A program made the translations under genes and the position numbers. The notes under the pieces are model-generated. The model did no database searches, had not been told where the DNA came from, and saw only the letters and a list, made by a program, of their open reading frames with translations. Of a DNA stretch of 64,000 nucleotides, positions 18,941 through 30,288 are shown piece by piece. Each line of letters begins with the position of its first letter. The first letter of the stretch is position 1. This DNA is from Sulfitobacter sp. SK011 (GTDB taxonomy: Bacteria; Pseudomonadota; Alphaproteobacteria; Rhodobacterales; Rhodobacteraceae), in NCBI RefSeq assembly GCF_003352065.1, contig NZ_CP025803.1, forward strand, positions 620,001 through 684,000, given 5' to 3'.

Positions 18941-18976
18941 TATCGTCTCCCTCTCTTTCGAGTGCCTGCGGTTCCC

Positions 18977-20755
18977 TTACTCCATTACCAGCGCAAATTT
19001 CATCCATTTGGAAATGCTGTCGATGGGGGTGCCATCGGGTGCCTCCAATGGGCTGTCCTGCGGCGTGAAATCAAGCGAGAGCGCAGAATCCGGGTCCGCG
19101 AGCAGGATTGCGATGAACGTGCTTGCCACGATCCAGCTGCCCAGTTCGCCCAGATGGTCGCCGCCTGTCGCTTCGGCTTCGGCCAGACAATAGAACCACA
19201 ATGGCGTCCGCTCGAACAAGCGCGACTGCGACCCTTCCAGAAAGGCCTTTAGGTTGGGCTTTCCGTCCAGCAGGTCGGCGACATTTGCGACGGGATCGCT
19301 GGTCACCGCGCCAACGGATTTCAGATGCGCATGCAGCGCTTGCCCGGTTGGCAACCGCAGGCTTAACCCGCGCCGAAGATTGCGCCGCGCAAGATGCCGG
19401 AACAACGCTTTGATGTTGGGGTTGGGTTCGTCCTTGGCCTCGTTGTGCAAATCGCCCAATGGTGGTGCCAGCAGCGTATCGATTTTGCGGGCCGTCTTGG
19501 CAGGATGTCCATCGGCACTGTTGCCGTCGGCCTCTACGAACCTGGTCCAGTCAATGATCCAGTTTTCAGGCACCCGGGCACCGCCTCTGAAGCCACCGCC
19601 ACCGGTGAAGGTAAATATCTCGTCGAACGGCGCGGAGGGCAGGAACGCCCCGCCCGTCGAGCGGCCAAAGTTTTTGTTATAATCGTAGGCATCGCGTACC
19701 ATGGTGTGCCCGAACCTGAACGCCGCCACGGAAAATTCCAGCGCCATGGCGTTGCCCAAGGTTTTGGCACCGACCCTATCGGCATGGGCGGCACGGAATT
19801 CAAAGAAGTGCCGCGCTTTGGCCGCAAGAACGGCGTCGACCACCGCTGGGTCACAAACTTTCTTGAGATATCCGTCGACGATCAGCCATTGATAATGCAG
19901 CCGTGTAAGCGCCTGTGCTGCATGAAAGTCAGGCATCCAGCCGGTGTCGTTGGCCTCAAGAAAGTCTACCGCGCGATTGTGAAAGCGCAGAAAGCTCAGG
20001 TGGAACTGCGCGATGATGAGGTTCTCGTCGTTGCGCATGTCCCCGATGATGGCCCGCTGCGGCAAACCAGCTTCGAAGGCGGCAAAATCCGCCGGGGACA
20101 GGCTGTCGCGCAAGATATTCAGATAGGCGTCGCGTATTTCTGGCTGCACCTGCTGAAACCGGGGCAGATCACGGTGCGGGTCCAAGCCATCTGGCAATGG
20201 TCCTATCGCCTCTGCCGTGCCGACGCGCATCTTTTCAGGATGGGCCGGATGCCGCATGCCGGAGATGACCTTGACGACGTCCGGCGTGATGTCGACGCCC
20301 ACCGGCAAGCCGCCATAGACACTGTCCAGATCAAAGCGTGGCGTCCGTGCATTCTTGAGTTTGGTCTCAATTTCTGCGGCTGACATCAACGGCACTGCCG
20401 TATCGATCTTGGAAATATCCGTCTCGCGGTCCGTACGTGCCGTCAGCTCGTGGTCCAGAAACTGACCCCAATAGGTCAAGATCGGGGGGAGGGTCGAATC
20501 CGGTGTAACATGCAGATTGCCAGGATCTTCGTCGGGCACCATCAGGTTGCCCAACTCATCCAGTTCACCCAGAACATCGTCAGAAAGATAGTCGCCGGGA
20601 TTGCCGGATGGTGGAAACAGGTACCCGAAATCCGCCGCTTCATCGACGGCGACATCGCCTGTTGCGGGAACCAGTGCAGATGGCGCAGCCGCGGCTCTGG
20701 TCTTGGGTTTTGAAACGCGGTTAGAACCGCCATGCGATTGGAAAAATATGGACAT
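18977..20755 (-). CDS. Animal-type haem peroxidase (peroxinectin-like)
   Basis: A 592-aa peroxidase of the myeloperoxidase superfamily. The distal site WGQFLDHELT (Gln98, Asp101, His102) matches the animal-type motif, including the aspartate that can bind haem covalently and the calcium-site region. Arg241 and Glu244 (GDMRNDEN) fit the catalytic Arg and the second haem-linking acid, and the proximal His350 lies in FRFGHTMVRDAYDYN. ATG 20755 is preferred because GGAG stands 6 nt upstream; an ATG four codons earlier has no such site. No signal peptide is visible, so export, if any, would need another route. It is the first gene of the peroxidase-amidohydrolase-protease operon. Confidence 0.9.
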   Translation of the reverse strand: MSIFFQSHGGSNRVSKPKTRAAAAPSALVPATGDVAVDEAADFGYLFPPSGNPGDYLSDDVLGELDELGNLMVPDEDPGNLHVTPDSTLPPILTYWGQFLDHELTARTDRETDISKIDTAVPLMSAAEIETKLKNARTPRFDLDSVYGGLPVGVDITPDVVKVISGMRHPAHPEKMRVGTAEAIGPLPDGLDPHRDLPRFQQVQPEIRDAYLNILRDSLSPADFAAFEAGLPQRAIIGDMRNDENLIIAQFHLSFLRFHNRAVDFLEANDTGWMPDFHAAQALTRLHYQWLIVDGYLKKVCDPAVVDAVLAAKARHFFEFRAAHADRVGAKTLGNAMALEFSVAAFRFGHTMVRDAYDYNKNFGRSTGGAFLPSAPFDEIFTFTGGGGFRGGARVPENWIIDWTRFVEADGNSADGHPAKTARKIDTLLAPPLGDLHNEAKDEPNPNIKALFRHLARRNLRRGLSLRLPTGQALHAHLKSVGAVTSDPVANVADLLDGKPNLKAFLEGSQSRLFERTPLWFYCLAEAEATGGDHLGELGSWIVASTFIAILLADPDSALSLDFTPQDSPLEAPDGTPIDSISKWMKFALVME

Positions 20756-21030
20756 GAAATACTCCATCTATTTATTAAAATACTTACGATGTTAACCTAA
20801 CGGCAGCTTTCTATCTATGGTGGCATTCCGTACCCTGTCTAAACCGTCTGTATTTATTGGATTATTTCTGCCTTGCAGTTCTCGTTTCACGCGAAAATAC
20901 TGACTTATCGAGCAGGGCGTTCATGATTCGTTTTGTCAAAAGATCGAGTTTCTCGCAGCCACCAATCGTCTTGGCGTGACCTGCGTGAGGCGGCTTGCGA
21001 TAACATCGCCGGACCTTTTTTCAATGCCGA

Positions 21031-22212
21031 TCAGGACAGGAAATTGCGACAGGCTTTCGCCACCACCAACTCTTCGTTTGTGGGTATCACGAGGACCTTC
21101 ACCTTGGATGCCGCTGTGCTGATCAGGACCTCGTTGCGGGTGTTGGCGGCGTCGTCCAGCATGACATCAAGCCAGTCAAGCTGATCACAGATCTGTCTGC
21201 GGACAAGGGCCGAGTTTTCACCGATGCCCGCGGTAAATACCACGGCGTCCAAACCGCCAATCGAAGGCACAAGCCCCGCCAGACCGCTTGCGGCCCGATA
21301 GCAGTAAAGCGCGATAGCATCCTTTGCATGTGGATCGTCGCTGTTTTGCAGCACCTGCATGTCGTTGGTCAGTCCTGAGACACCCAAAAGCCCGGATTTC
21401 TTATAGAGCAGTTTCTCAATCTCTGCGGCTTGCATACCTTTGGATTGCATCAGGTATAACACCACGCCGGGATCAAGCGTGCCGCAGCGGCGGCCCATCA
21501 TCAACCCATCCAGAGCCGTAAAGCCCATGGTGGTTGCGTGGCTCTTGCGATCCTTCATCGCACACATGCTGGCCCCGTTGCCAAGATGGGCGACAATGAT
21601 CCGCCCATCCGCCTGTTTGCCAAGGTGCCTTGGCAGGACGCTGGCAATATGATCGTAGGACAGACCGTGAAATCCATAACGGATGATGCCCGCATCGGTA
21701 AGGGTGCGGGGCAGGGCAAAGCGCTTTGCCAGCCGCATCTGGTCACGGTGAAAGCCTGTATCAAAACAGGCAATCTGAGGCAGGTTGGGTTTCCAGTTCG
21801 CAACCGCGCGGATGGCCGCGATGTTGTGCGGCTGGTGCAGCGGGGCGAGCGGCGCGAGGGTTTCCAGCTTGTGCAACACCTCGTCGGAAATGCGTTCTGG
21901 TGCAGTGAAGTCCCGACCGCCGTGCACAACGCGGTGACCTACTGCGGCAAGCGACCCCTGACCATGGTGCGTTTCAAGCCATGGCAACAGACGTGCTATC
22001 ACCTGATCATGGTCGGCCGACACCTCGAGCGTTTCCAGCATTCCTTTATCAAGTAGCGCGCCGTTCTTGTCCCGCGCCGTGAAGATGGGGGCATTACCGA
22101 TCCCCGCGATCTTGCCGCAAATCACGGGTTCAGTGGAGACAGTATCGCCCTCGAATACCGCGAATTTAACGCTCGATGATCCAGCGTTGATCGTCAGTAG
22201 AACCCTGCTCAT
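21031..22212 (-). CDS. ackA: Acetate kinase
   Basis: A 393-aa enzyme that makes ATP and acetate from acetyl phosphate. The start is set at ATG 22212 so that the protein begins with the family hallmark LLTINAGSSSVKFAVFE. Also visible are HRVVHGGRDF, CFDTGFHRDQ (catalytic Asp), RRYGFHGLSYDH-like text (IIRYGFHGLSYDH), VAHLGNGASMCAM and FTAGIGENSALVR, covering all expected sites. The length is normal. It is divergent from carbamate kinase across an FNR-type site, so two substrate-level phosphorylation enzymes face each other. No phosphotransacetylase or phosphoketolase gene is in the window. Confidence 0.95.
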   Translation of the reverse strand: MSRVLLTINAGSSSVKFAVFEGDTVSTEPVICGKIAGIGNAPIFTARDKNGALLDKGMLETLEVSADHDQVIARLLPWLETHHGQGSLAAVGHRVVHGGRDFTAPERISDEVLHKLETLAPLAPLHQPHNIAAIRAVANWKPNLPQIACFDTGFHRDQMRLAKRFALPRTLTDAGIIRYGFHGLSYDHIASVLPRHLGKQADGRIIVAHLGNGASMCAMKDRKSHATTMGFTALDGLMMGRRCGTLDPGVVLYLMQSKGMQAAEIEKLLYKKSGLLGVSGLTNDMQVLQNSDDPHAKDAIALYCYRAASGLAGLVPSIGGLDAVVFTAGIGENSALVRRQICDQLDWLDVMLDDAANTRNEVLISTAASKVKVLVIPTNEELVVAKACRNFLS

Positions 22213-22385
22213 GCAGTGCAGCCAGCAAAAGGGCCCTGAACAGATACCCGCGCCATCACCGCTGAGGCCAGACACATCGCCCCACCAAAACAGAAAGTGG
22301 CAAAACTATTGGGAGACTGTCCGGAGGTCTGCGGGGACATCTGGACCAAAGAAGTCGCGTTACAAAGTAAAATGCCGCCCGCCAT
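22209..22385 (-). CDS. Possible small membrane protein coupled to ackA
   Basis: A 58-aa frame from ATG 22385 with GGAACGG about 8 nt upstream. Its stop overlaps the ackA start by 4 bp (ATGA), as in coupled genes. Two short hydrophobic stretches are seen (MAGGILLCNA and FATFCFGGAMCLASAVM). The start falls about 72 nt from the centre of the FNR-type site, which leaves room for a leader. The open frame extends further upstream to a TTG inside that site. No family is recognised, so it may be a leader that sets ackA translation, or chance. Confidence 0.4.
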   Translation of the reverse strand: MAGGILLCNATSLVQMSPQTSGQSPNSFATFCFGGAMCLASAVMARVSVQGPFAGCTA

Positions 22386-22449
22386 CGCGCAAACCGTTCC
22401 ACAGCAAAGTAAATTCATGTCCGTCTTATATGGAGCAGACGCTTGATTA

Positions 22450-22463
22450 TTGACCTTTGTCAA
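22450..22463. promoter_or_regulatory. FNR/CRP-family-type box between ackA and arcC
   Basis: TTGACCTTTGTCAA is a perfect inverted repeat TTGAC-N4-GTCAA in the divergent gap. It differs from the FNR consensus TTGAT-N4-ATCAA by one symmetric base in each half, as tolerated by several FNR/Dnr-type regulators. Two further boxes of this form occur in the same island. Oxygen-dependent control of ackA and of arcC plus the ATPase operon is inferred. Confidence 0.55.
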
Positions 22464-22595
22464 TCAATCGCAGGTCTCATGTGTCACTCCTGAGTTCAAG
22501 CAGATCTGGTCGGGCCTACCCTGTGACATTGGGCCGACCAGTTCAAAGACCGAATTGGAACGCGGGTGTGGCCCGTGAACCAAAGGAGAAGGCCA

Positions 22596-22712
22596 ATGCC
22601 AAAAGATTTGTCCATATCCATAGGACACACGGGCGTCTCAATCTCTTGTGGTCAGGCGCATGACCGGATGCACACAACAAAGGTGGTTCCTTTCGCCACT
22701 TCGGGGGCGTGA
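22596..22712 (+). CDS. Small ORF (38 aa) directly upstream of carbamate kinase
   Basis: ATG 22596 is preceded by AAAGGAGAAGG, one of the stronger ribosome-binding sites in the window. The frame ends with TGA at 22710-22712, a single base before the arcC ATG at 22714. This arrangement is expected for translational coupling or for a leader peptide. The peptide begins MPKDLSISIGH, has one Cys and several His residues, and no membrane segment. It is not recognised. It may be a genuine microprotein or a cis-acting leader of the carbamate kinase/N-ATPase operon. Confidence 0.55.
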   Translation: MPKDLSISIGHTGVSISCGQAHDRMHTTKVVPFATSGA

Positions 22713-22713
22713 G

Positions 22714-25425
<2,712 letters not shown>

Positions 25426-25435
<10 letters not shown>

Positions 25436-25719
25436 CACCGAAACCCGACAAAGCCACCGAAGAAATCGCCCGCCAGGCCAGGCGGATGAAATCGACGCGC
25501 GATCATCCGGGGCCAAGCCCACTGCGCGGCATCGGTACATTCGGCATGATCGGTTGGTCCGTCGCGGTGCCTACGGTTGGCGGCGCATTTCTCGGCCTTT
25601 GGCTGGATCGTGTGGCCCCACAGAGTTTTTCCTGGACCATCGCTTTGATCCTCGGCGGCGTCGTCCTGGGCGCGTTCATTGCCGCGGCATGGATCAACAA
25701 AGAAGGAGGCGAACGATGA
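25426..25719 (+). CDS. atpQ: N-ATPase accessory membrane protein AtpQ (AtpI-like)
   Basis: A 97-aa protein with a charged N-terminal 40 residues and two membrane helices (IGWSVAVPTVGGAFLGLWLD and WTIALILGGVVLGAFIAAAW). This is the AtpI/AtpQ layout; such proteins assist c-ring assembly. Its place after atpC and before atpR is specific to N-ATPase operons. It overlaps atpR by 4 bp. Confidence 0.88.
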
Positions 25720-26015
25720 TACACGTTGACTGGATGACTATGATACTTGGCCTTGCGATCGGCAGCGCAATGGGGGCGGTCTTTTTCATTGGGCTGGCTT
25801 TTGGGATGCGGTTTGCCCTAAGGACCCAAAACCCGATCAGAATTCTCGCATTCAGCGCAGCTTTGCGGATCTCAGGCTTGCTTGGGGTTGGTTTGGTCGT
25901 CGTGGGGCTGGGCGGGCTATGGGCCGCTCTTGGGTACGCAATCGCGTTCTTTTTCGCGCGTTTCATCGCGACGACCTTTGTAGGCACAGGCGCACCTGCC
26001 GGAGGCGCACCATGA
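25716..26015 (+). CDS. atpR: N-ATPase accessory membrane protein AtpR
   Basis: A 99-aa, very hydrophobic protein with three probable membrane helices (MILGLAIGSAMGAVFFIGLA, a middle segment around ILAFSAALRISGLLGVGLVV, and LWAALGYAIAFFFARFIATT). The two arginines in or near the middle helix fit AtpR, which is thought to contact the c ring. GGAGG precedes the ATG and the gene overlaps atpQ and atpB by 4 bp each. AtpR is found only in N-ATPase operons, which supports the operon type. Confidence 0.88.
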   Translation: MIHVDWMTMILGLAIGSAMGAVFFIGLAFGMRFALRTQNPIRILAFSAALRISGLLGVGLVVVGLGGLWAALGYAIAFFFARFIATTFVGTGAPAGGAP

Positions 26016-26707
26016 ATCTGTCGCCCGATCAAACGATCATGTTCGACGTATGGGGATATCCCATCAACGCGACCATCTTTTACACCTGGGTCGTGATGGC
26101 GCTGCTGACGGTCGCTTCAATGGTCATCACCCGCAGACTGCAGCCGGATGTGCCGCCGAACCGATGGCGCACGATGCTCGAAGTGATTGTGCAAGGCATA
26201 CAGGGACAGATTCAGGAAATCGCCCCCGGCCCGTCACGCTACCTTTTGTATTTCGCAGGGACGCTGTTTTTGTTCATCGCCGTTTCAAATCTGCTTTTGG
26301 TTATTCCGGGCTTTGACCCGCCCACATCATCCCTGTCGACGACGACAGCACTGGCGATTTCAGTTCTCATTGCGGTCCCGCTCTTTGGTGTGATCAGCCG
26401 AGGTCTAGGTGGGTATCTCAAGACCTATCTGGAACCGTCTTTCATCATGCTTCCCTTCAATATCATCGCAGAGTTTTCGCGTGGTATCTCACTTGCCATC
26501 CGGCTTTACGGGAACATCATGAGCGGTGCGGTGATTGCGGCGATCCTGCTTAGCGTGGCACCTTTCTTTTTCCCGGTGGTGATGGATGTGCTTGGCCTTC
26601 TGACCGGGATCATTCAGGCCTATATCTTCGCGATTTTAGCGACGGTCTACATCTCCAGCGCTACCGGTGCGCCGACCCCTCCCCAGCCCGAAAAGGACAA
26701 GCCATGA
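26012..26707 (+). CDS. atpB: N-ATPase subunit a
   Basis: A 231-aa membrane subunit forming the ion half-channels. Start ATG 26012 overlaps atpR by 4 bp. The conserved arginine helix reads SRGISLAIRLYGNIMSGAVI, and a final helix VFAI-type segment is ...IIQAYIFAILATVYISSA. Other features are PTSSLSTTTALAISVLIAVP and five or so hydrophobic segments. It works with the c ring encoded by the next gene. Confidence 0.93.
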   Translation: MNLSPDQTIMFDVWGYPINATIFYTWVVMALLTVASMVITRRLQPDVPPNRWRTMLEVIVQGIQGQIQEIAPGPSRYLLYFAGTLFLFIAVSNLLLVIPGFDPPTSSLSTTTALAISVLIAVPLFGVISRGLGGYLKTYLEPSFIMLPFNIIAEFSRGISLAIRLYGNIMSGAVIAAILLSVAPFFFPVVMDVLGLLTGIIQAYIFAILATVYISSATGAPTPPQPEKDKP

Positions 26708-26991
26708 CAGACCTTGGAATCATCGCTGCCATCTCCATTTTCACAGCGGGACTGACCGTATCATTTGGTGCGATCGGTCCGGCACTCGGTGAAGGACGCG
26801 CCGCCGCGACGGCATTGAGCGCGATTGCCCAACAGCCCGACGCCGCCCCGAACATCTCGCGGACCCTGTTTGTGAGCCTCGCCATGATCGAGTCGACGGC
26901 GATCTATTGTTTTGTCGTTGCCATGATCTTGATATTTGCAAACCCATTCTGGAACACGGCTGTTGCTGCGGCAAAAGCGGCAGGTGGCTGA
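26704..26991 (+). CDS. atpE: N-ATPase subunit c, sodium-binding type
   Basis: A 95-aa hairpin of two helices. Helix 2 reads MIESTAIYCF with Glu63, Ser64, Thr65 and Tyr68, the ligand set of Na+-binding c subunits (Ilyobacter-type E-S-T-x-x-Y). Helix 1 carries a second acid, Glu30 in PALGEGRAA, where Ilyobacter has Gln; the double acid is a known N-ATPase trait. Sodium coupling is therefore predicted from the residues themselves. It overlaps atpB by 4 bp. Confidence 0.94.
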   Translation: MTDLGIIAAISIFTAGLTVSFGAIGPALGEGRAAATALSAIAQQPDAAPNISRTLFVSLAMIESTAIYCFVVAMILIFANPFWNTAVAAAKAAGG

Positions 26992-26994
26992 ACC

Positions 26995-27765
26995 ATGTCC
27001 ATCGACTGGATCACTGTTGCTGCACAGATCGCCAACTTTCTGGTTCTGGTCTGGCTCTTGAAGCGGTTCCTCTACCGCCCGATTCTGGACGGTATTGACG
27101 CAAGAGAGGCTGAGATCACCAATAGAATGCAAGAGGCTGTCGAGGCCAAGGATCAGGCAGCGGCTATCGAGGCAGAGTACCGCGAAAAGAAGCGGGCCCT
27201 GCACGTTGCCCAGTCCGAGATGTCTGAGACAATCCGCAAAACCGCCGAGGAAAAGCGCGATGCACTGTTGGCCGAAGCGCACCAGCGGATGGAACAGGAA
27301 CATGTCAGCTTGCAGGCACATTTGGACGAAGAAGCCCGTCAATATGCCACCAAGATGCATCATGCCGGGGCCGGTGCGTTACTTTCGCTGACGCGCAAGG
27401 CGCTCATTGATCTGGCGGATGAAACGCTGGAAGAGCGGATGGCGCGGCACCTTGTTCAGCAAATCAAACCGATGGCCGCAGAACTGCAACATGCGGCCGG
27501 GGAGGCGATTGTTGCTGTGATGACAAGTCATGAGCCGTTGCCGAAATCGGCGCAAGTTGGTTTTGCTACCGAACTGAATGCTGTATTCCCTGATATTTCA
27601 GTGGAATTCGACACGGATGCGGATCAAGCGCCGGGTCTGGTGCTTCGCATGGGTGGGGCGCAGCTGGCTTGGACCGTGGACTCCTACATTGATGAACTTG
27701 AATCGCTGATTGGCAAGCGGCTTGCCAGCGGTGCCGAGTTGAAAGTGCAGTCTCGTGAGCAGTGA
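26995..27765 (+). CDS. atpF: N-ATPase subunit b, extended form
   Basis: A 256-aa peripheral-stalk subunit. One N-terminal membrane helix ([20 protein letters not shown]) is followed by a long charged coiled coil (~35-165). The C-terminal ~90 residues ([48 protein letters not shown]) resemble the C-terminal part of delta subunits. It is clearly longer than a usual b subunit (~160 aa), and no separate atpH exists in the operon, so this end may do delta's job. It overlaps atpA by 11 bp. Confidence 0.9.
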   Translation: MSIDWITVAAQIANFLVLVWLLKRFLYRPILDGIDAREAEITNRMQEAVEAKDQAAAIEAEYREKKRALHVAQSEMSETIRKTAEEKRDALLAEAHQRMEQEHVSLQAHLDEEARQYATKMHHAGAGALLSLTRKALIDLADETLEERMARHLVQQIKPMAAELQHAAGEAIVAVMTSHEPLPKSAQVGFATELNAVFPDISVEFDTDADQAPGLVLRMGGAQLAWTVDSYIDELESLIGKRLASGAELKVQSREQ

Positions 27766-29293
27766 CACCATCAAACAGGGTGCTGATCCTGAGGCTATCT
27801 TGAAGGTGCTTCTGGACAGTCCGGCTCCTGCGCCAACGCTCAGTGAAATCGGGCAGGTTGCCGAGGTGGCTGACGGAATTGCCATTGTAACAGGGCTGGA
27901 ACGAGCCTTGTCAGACGAAGTGCTGCGCTTTGAGAGCGGCGTGCAAGGCATCGTGCTTGATCTTGAACCGGGACGTCTGGGCGTTGTTCTGTTGGGAACG
28001 TCTGATCGTGTTGCGGTGGGCTCAAGCGTTCTGCGGACGCGCACTGTGGTCAGCACCAAGGTTGGCCCTGCACTTTTGGGGCGCGTTGTGGATGCGCTTG
28101 GTGAACCACAAGATGGCAAAGGCGCGATCAAGGCAGAGGCCTCGCGCCCTGTTGAGGCCGAGGCACCGAAGATCCTTGATCGACAGGCCATCACACGGCC
28201 TCTGGCGACAGGCATCAAAACCGTAGATGCCGCAGTGCCGATTGGCCTCGGACAGCGGCAACTGGTAATCGGGGACAGGCAGACCGGCAAGACATCATTG
28301 GCAGTCGATGCGATCCTGAACCAGAAAAGAACCGACGTAATCTGCATCTATTGTGCCATCGGGCAACGCGGCGACGCGGTTGCCAAGGTGATCGGTGCGA
28401 TCCGCGAGGGTGGTATGATGGCGCGGTCAGTCATCCTATCGGCCAGCGATGAAGATGCGACAGGGCTTGCCTATATCGCGCCCTATGCCGCGCTGACCAT
28501 TTCGGAGTATTTCTCAGGTCAGGGTCGCGATGTGCTGGTTGTGCTTGACGATCTGACCCACCACGCCCGATCTTACCGGGAATTGTCGCTATTGCTGCGC
28601 CGTCCGCCGGGGCGGGAGGCTTTTCCCGGCGATATTTTTCACATCCACGCGCGTTTATTGGAGCGTGCAGGCCAATTTACGGAACCCGCTGGCGGTGGGT
28701 CGATCACGGTTCTGCCGGTTGTCGAAACGCAGGCGGAAAACCTGTCCGCGTATATTCCGACCAATCTCATTTCGATAACCGATGGCCAGATATATCTGTC
28801 GCCACGCCTTGTGCGCAAAAATCAGTTTCCGGCGGTCGATCTGGGGGTGTCAGTTTCAAGGGTAGGCGGCAAGGCACAAAGCAAGGCGTTCCGATCCGTG
28901 GCCGGAAATCTGCGCGTAACCCTGTCACAATTTGAAGAGCTGGAGGGTTTTGCCCGTTTTGGCACACGGCTGGACGACGCAACACGCGCCCGACTGACAC
29001 GGGGTGCCGCGGTCCGGGCCTCGTTACGACAGGCCGAACGCGACCCGATCCCTGCCATCGAACAGCTGACCGTTCTGGTTGCCGCGATGGATGGCCAGTT
29101 CGATGGATTGAGCGAGGCCGACGCCCTTGCGACAATGGTGGCCCTCAGAACCGCTGCTGCACGTGATCTGGACGATATTGCCGAATTGATCAGGCGGAAC
29201 GAACCCTTTGACGACAACGCCCGCGCCCGGCTCGTCGCACTTGGAAAGCAAGTCCGTGAAGCACTGGGAGGGCAAGATGGCGCAGACGCTTGA
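27755..29293 (+). CDS. atpA: N-ATPase alpha subunit
   Basis: A 512-aa regulatory nucleotide-binding subunit starting at GTG 27755. Walker A is [15 protein letters not shown], the Walker B segment [12 protein letters not shown], and the alpha signature is in QTEN-like text [23 protein letters not shown] and [19 protein letters not shown]. Length and motif order are normal. It overlaps atpF by 11 bp and atpG by 17 bp. Confidence 0.95.
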   Translation: MSSDTIKQGADPEAILKVLLDSPAPAPTLSEIGQVAEVADGIAIVTGLERALSDEVLRFESGVQGIVLDLEPGRLGVVLLGTSDRVAVGSSVLRTRTVVSTKVGPALLGRVVDALGEPQDGKGAIKAEASRPVEAEAPKILDRQAITRPLATGIKTVDAAVPIGLGQRQLVIGDRQTGKTSLAVDAILNQKRTDVICIYCAIGQRGDAVAKVIGAIREGGMMARSVILSASDEDATGLAYIAPYAALTISEYFSGQGRDVLVVLDDLTHHARSYRELSLLLRRPPGREAFPGDIFHIHARLLERAGQFTEPAGGGSITVLPVVETQAENLSAYIPTNLISITDGQIYLSPRLVRKNQFPAVDLGVSVSRVGGKAQSKAFRSVAGNLRVTLSQFEELEGFARFGTRLDDATRARLTRGAAVRASLRQAERDPIPAIEQLTVLVAAMDGQFDGLSEADALATMVALRTAAARDLDDIAELIRRNEPFDDNARARLVALGKQVREALGGQDGADA

Positions 29294-30203
29294 GGCGCTG
29301 TCACGGCGCACAACCAGCATGCAGGGCATTCGCAGCGTTGTTCACACAATGAAAACCTTATCGGCAATCAATTCTGCACCCTATGAGCACGCGGCCCGCG
29401 CCATCGAAGCGTATCATCACACGGTGCTGGACGGCTTACATGCCCTGCTGTCGCAATCAGCGCCATTGGATCGTGCGACTGCGGCCGTAGCTCAGCGGGT
29501 GGTGGTCGTATTCGGATCGGATCATGGTTTGTGCGGCAACTATAATGAGGCACTTGCCACGCATGTTGCAAAGTACATTTATCCAAGCAGTGACAAGGCA
29601 ACGACCGTTCTTTGTGTTGGGGCACAAATGACGGATGCGCTGGCGGGCAATGGCATTAGTGTTGAAAAGGCGTTCTTTCCGCCAGCATCCGTCGATGGGA
29701 TCGGACGTCTGGCAAACCTTCTGACCCAGAAACTGGACGATTTGCAGCGTCGCAGCCACCCACGTGACATTGCCGTCTCGCTTGCTTATTTCGCGCGCAA
29801 AAAGGGCGGAACGCAGGCCCCTGAATTAACGCCTTTGCTGCCTCTTGATAGCGCCCTTGTCCGAGATCTTGGGGTAAAGCCCTGGGCCTCGCGCAGCCTG
29901 CCATACTTTTCAATGGCGCAAGACGATCTTTTGAGGGCGCTGGTCAGGGGCCATCTGTTTGCCAGCATTTTCCGGGCTGCTGCAGAAGCGATGGTGACTG
30001 AGAATGCAGCGCGGCTTGCGCTGATGCAGCAGGCGGAACAATCCGTCGACGACAGGCTGGAAGAACTGAAGTCGGAGACGCGTGCTGTGCGGCAAACCGA
30101 AATAACCACTGAGCTTCTTGATGTGATAATCGGGTATGAGGCCCTCAAAAAAAGCGAGCATCGATACACTAGCGCAGATACTGTGAGCATTAGAGACTTC
30201 TGA
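29277..30203 (+). CDS. atpG: N-ATPase gamma subunit
   Basis: A 308-aa rotor subunit. ATG 29277 with GGGAGGG upstream gives the normal start ([39 protein letters not shown]). [15 protein letters not shown] is the conserved gamma motif and the C-terminal helix ([20 protein letters not shown]) pairs with it. It is the last gene of the operon; a short hairpin at 30250-30267 follows. Confidence 0.92.
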   Translation: MAQTLEALSRRTTSMQGIRSVVHTMKTLSAINSAPYEHAARAIEAYHHTVLDGLHALLSQSAPLDRATAAVAQRVVVVFGSDHGLCGNYNEALATHVAKYIYPSSDKATTVLCVGAQMTDALAGNGISVEKAFFPPASVDGIGRLANLLTQKLDDLQRRSHPRDIAVSLAYFARKKGGTQAPELTPLLPLDSALVRDLGVKPWASRSLPYFSMAQDDLLRALVRGHLFASIFRAAAEAMVTENAARLALMQQAEQSVDDRLEELKSETRAVRQTEITTELLDVIIGYEALKKSEHRYTSADTVSIRDF

Positions 30204-30249
30204 CTTCTCATGATTATCACTTGAATCAGGAACCAATTATGCTCGCAAA

Positions 30250-30267
30250 CATGCCCTGTCCGGCATG
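30250..30267. terminator. Short hairpin after atpG, possible bidirectional terminator
   Basis: CATGCC-N6-GGCATG is a 6-bp perfect stem between the convergent atpG and HhH-protein genes. No clear T-run follows on either side, so termination here is only suggested. Confidence 0.3.
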
Positions 30268-30288
30268 CGCCAGCGCTTGAGGCGAGGC

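Noticed and set aside
19394-20383. Rightward 329-codon frame opposite the haem peroxidase
   Set aside because: The peroxidase frame has all catalytic motifs; the opposite frame has none.
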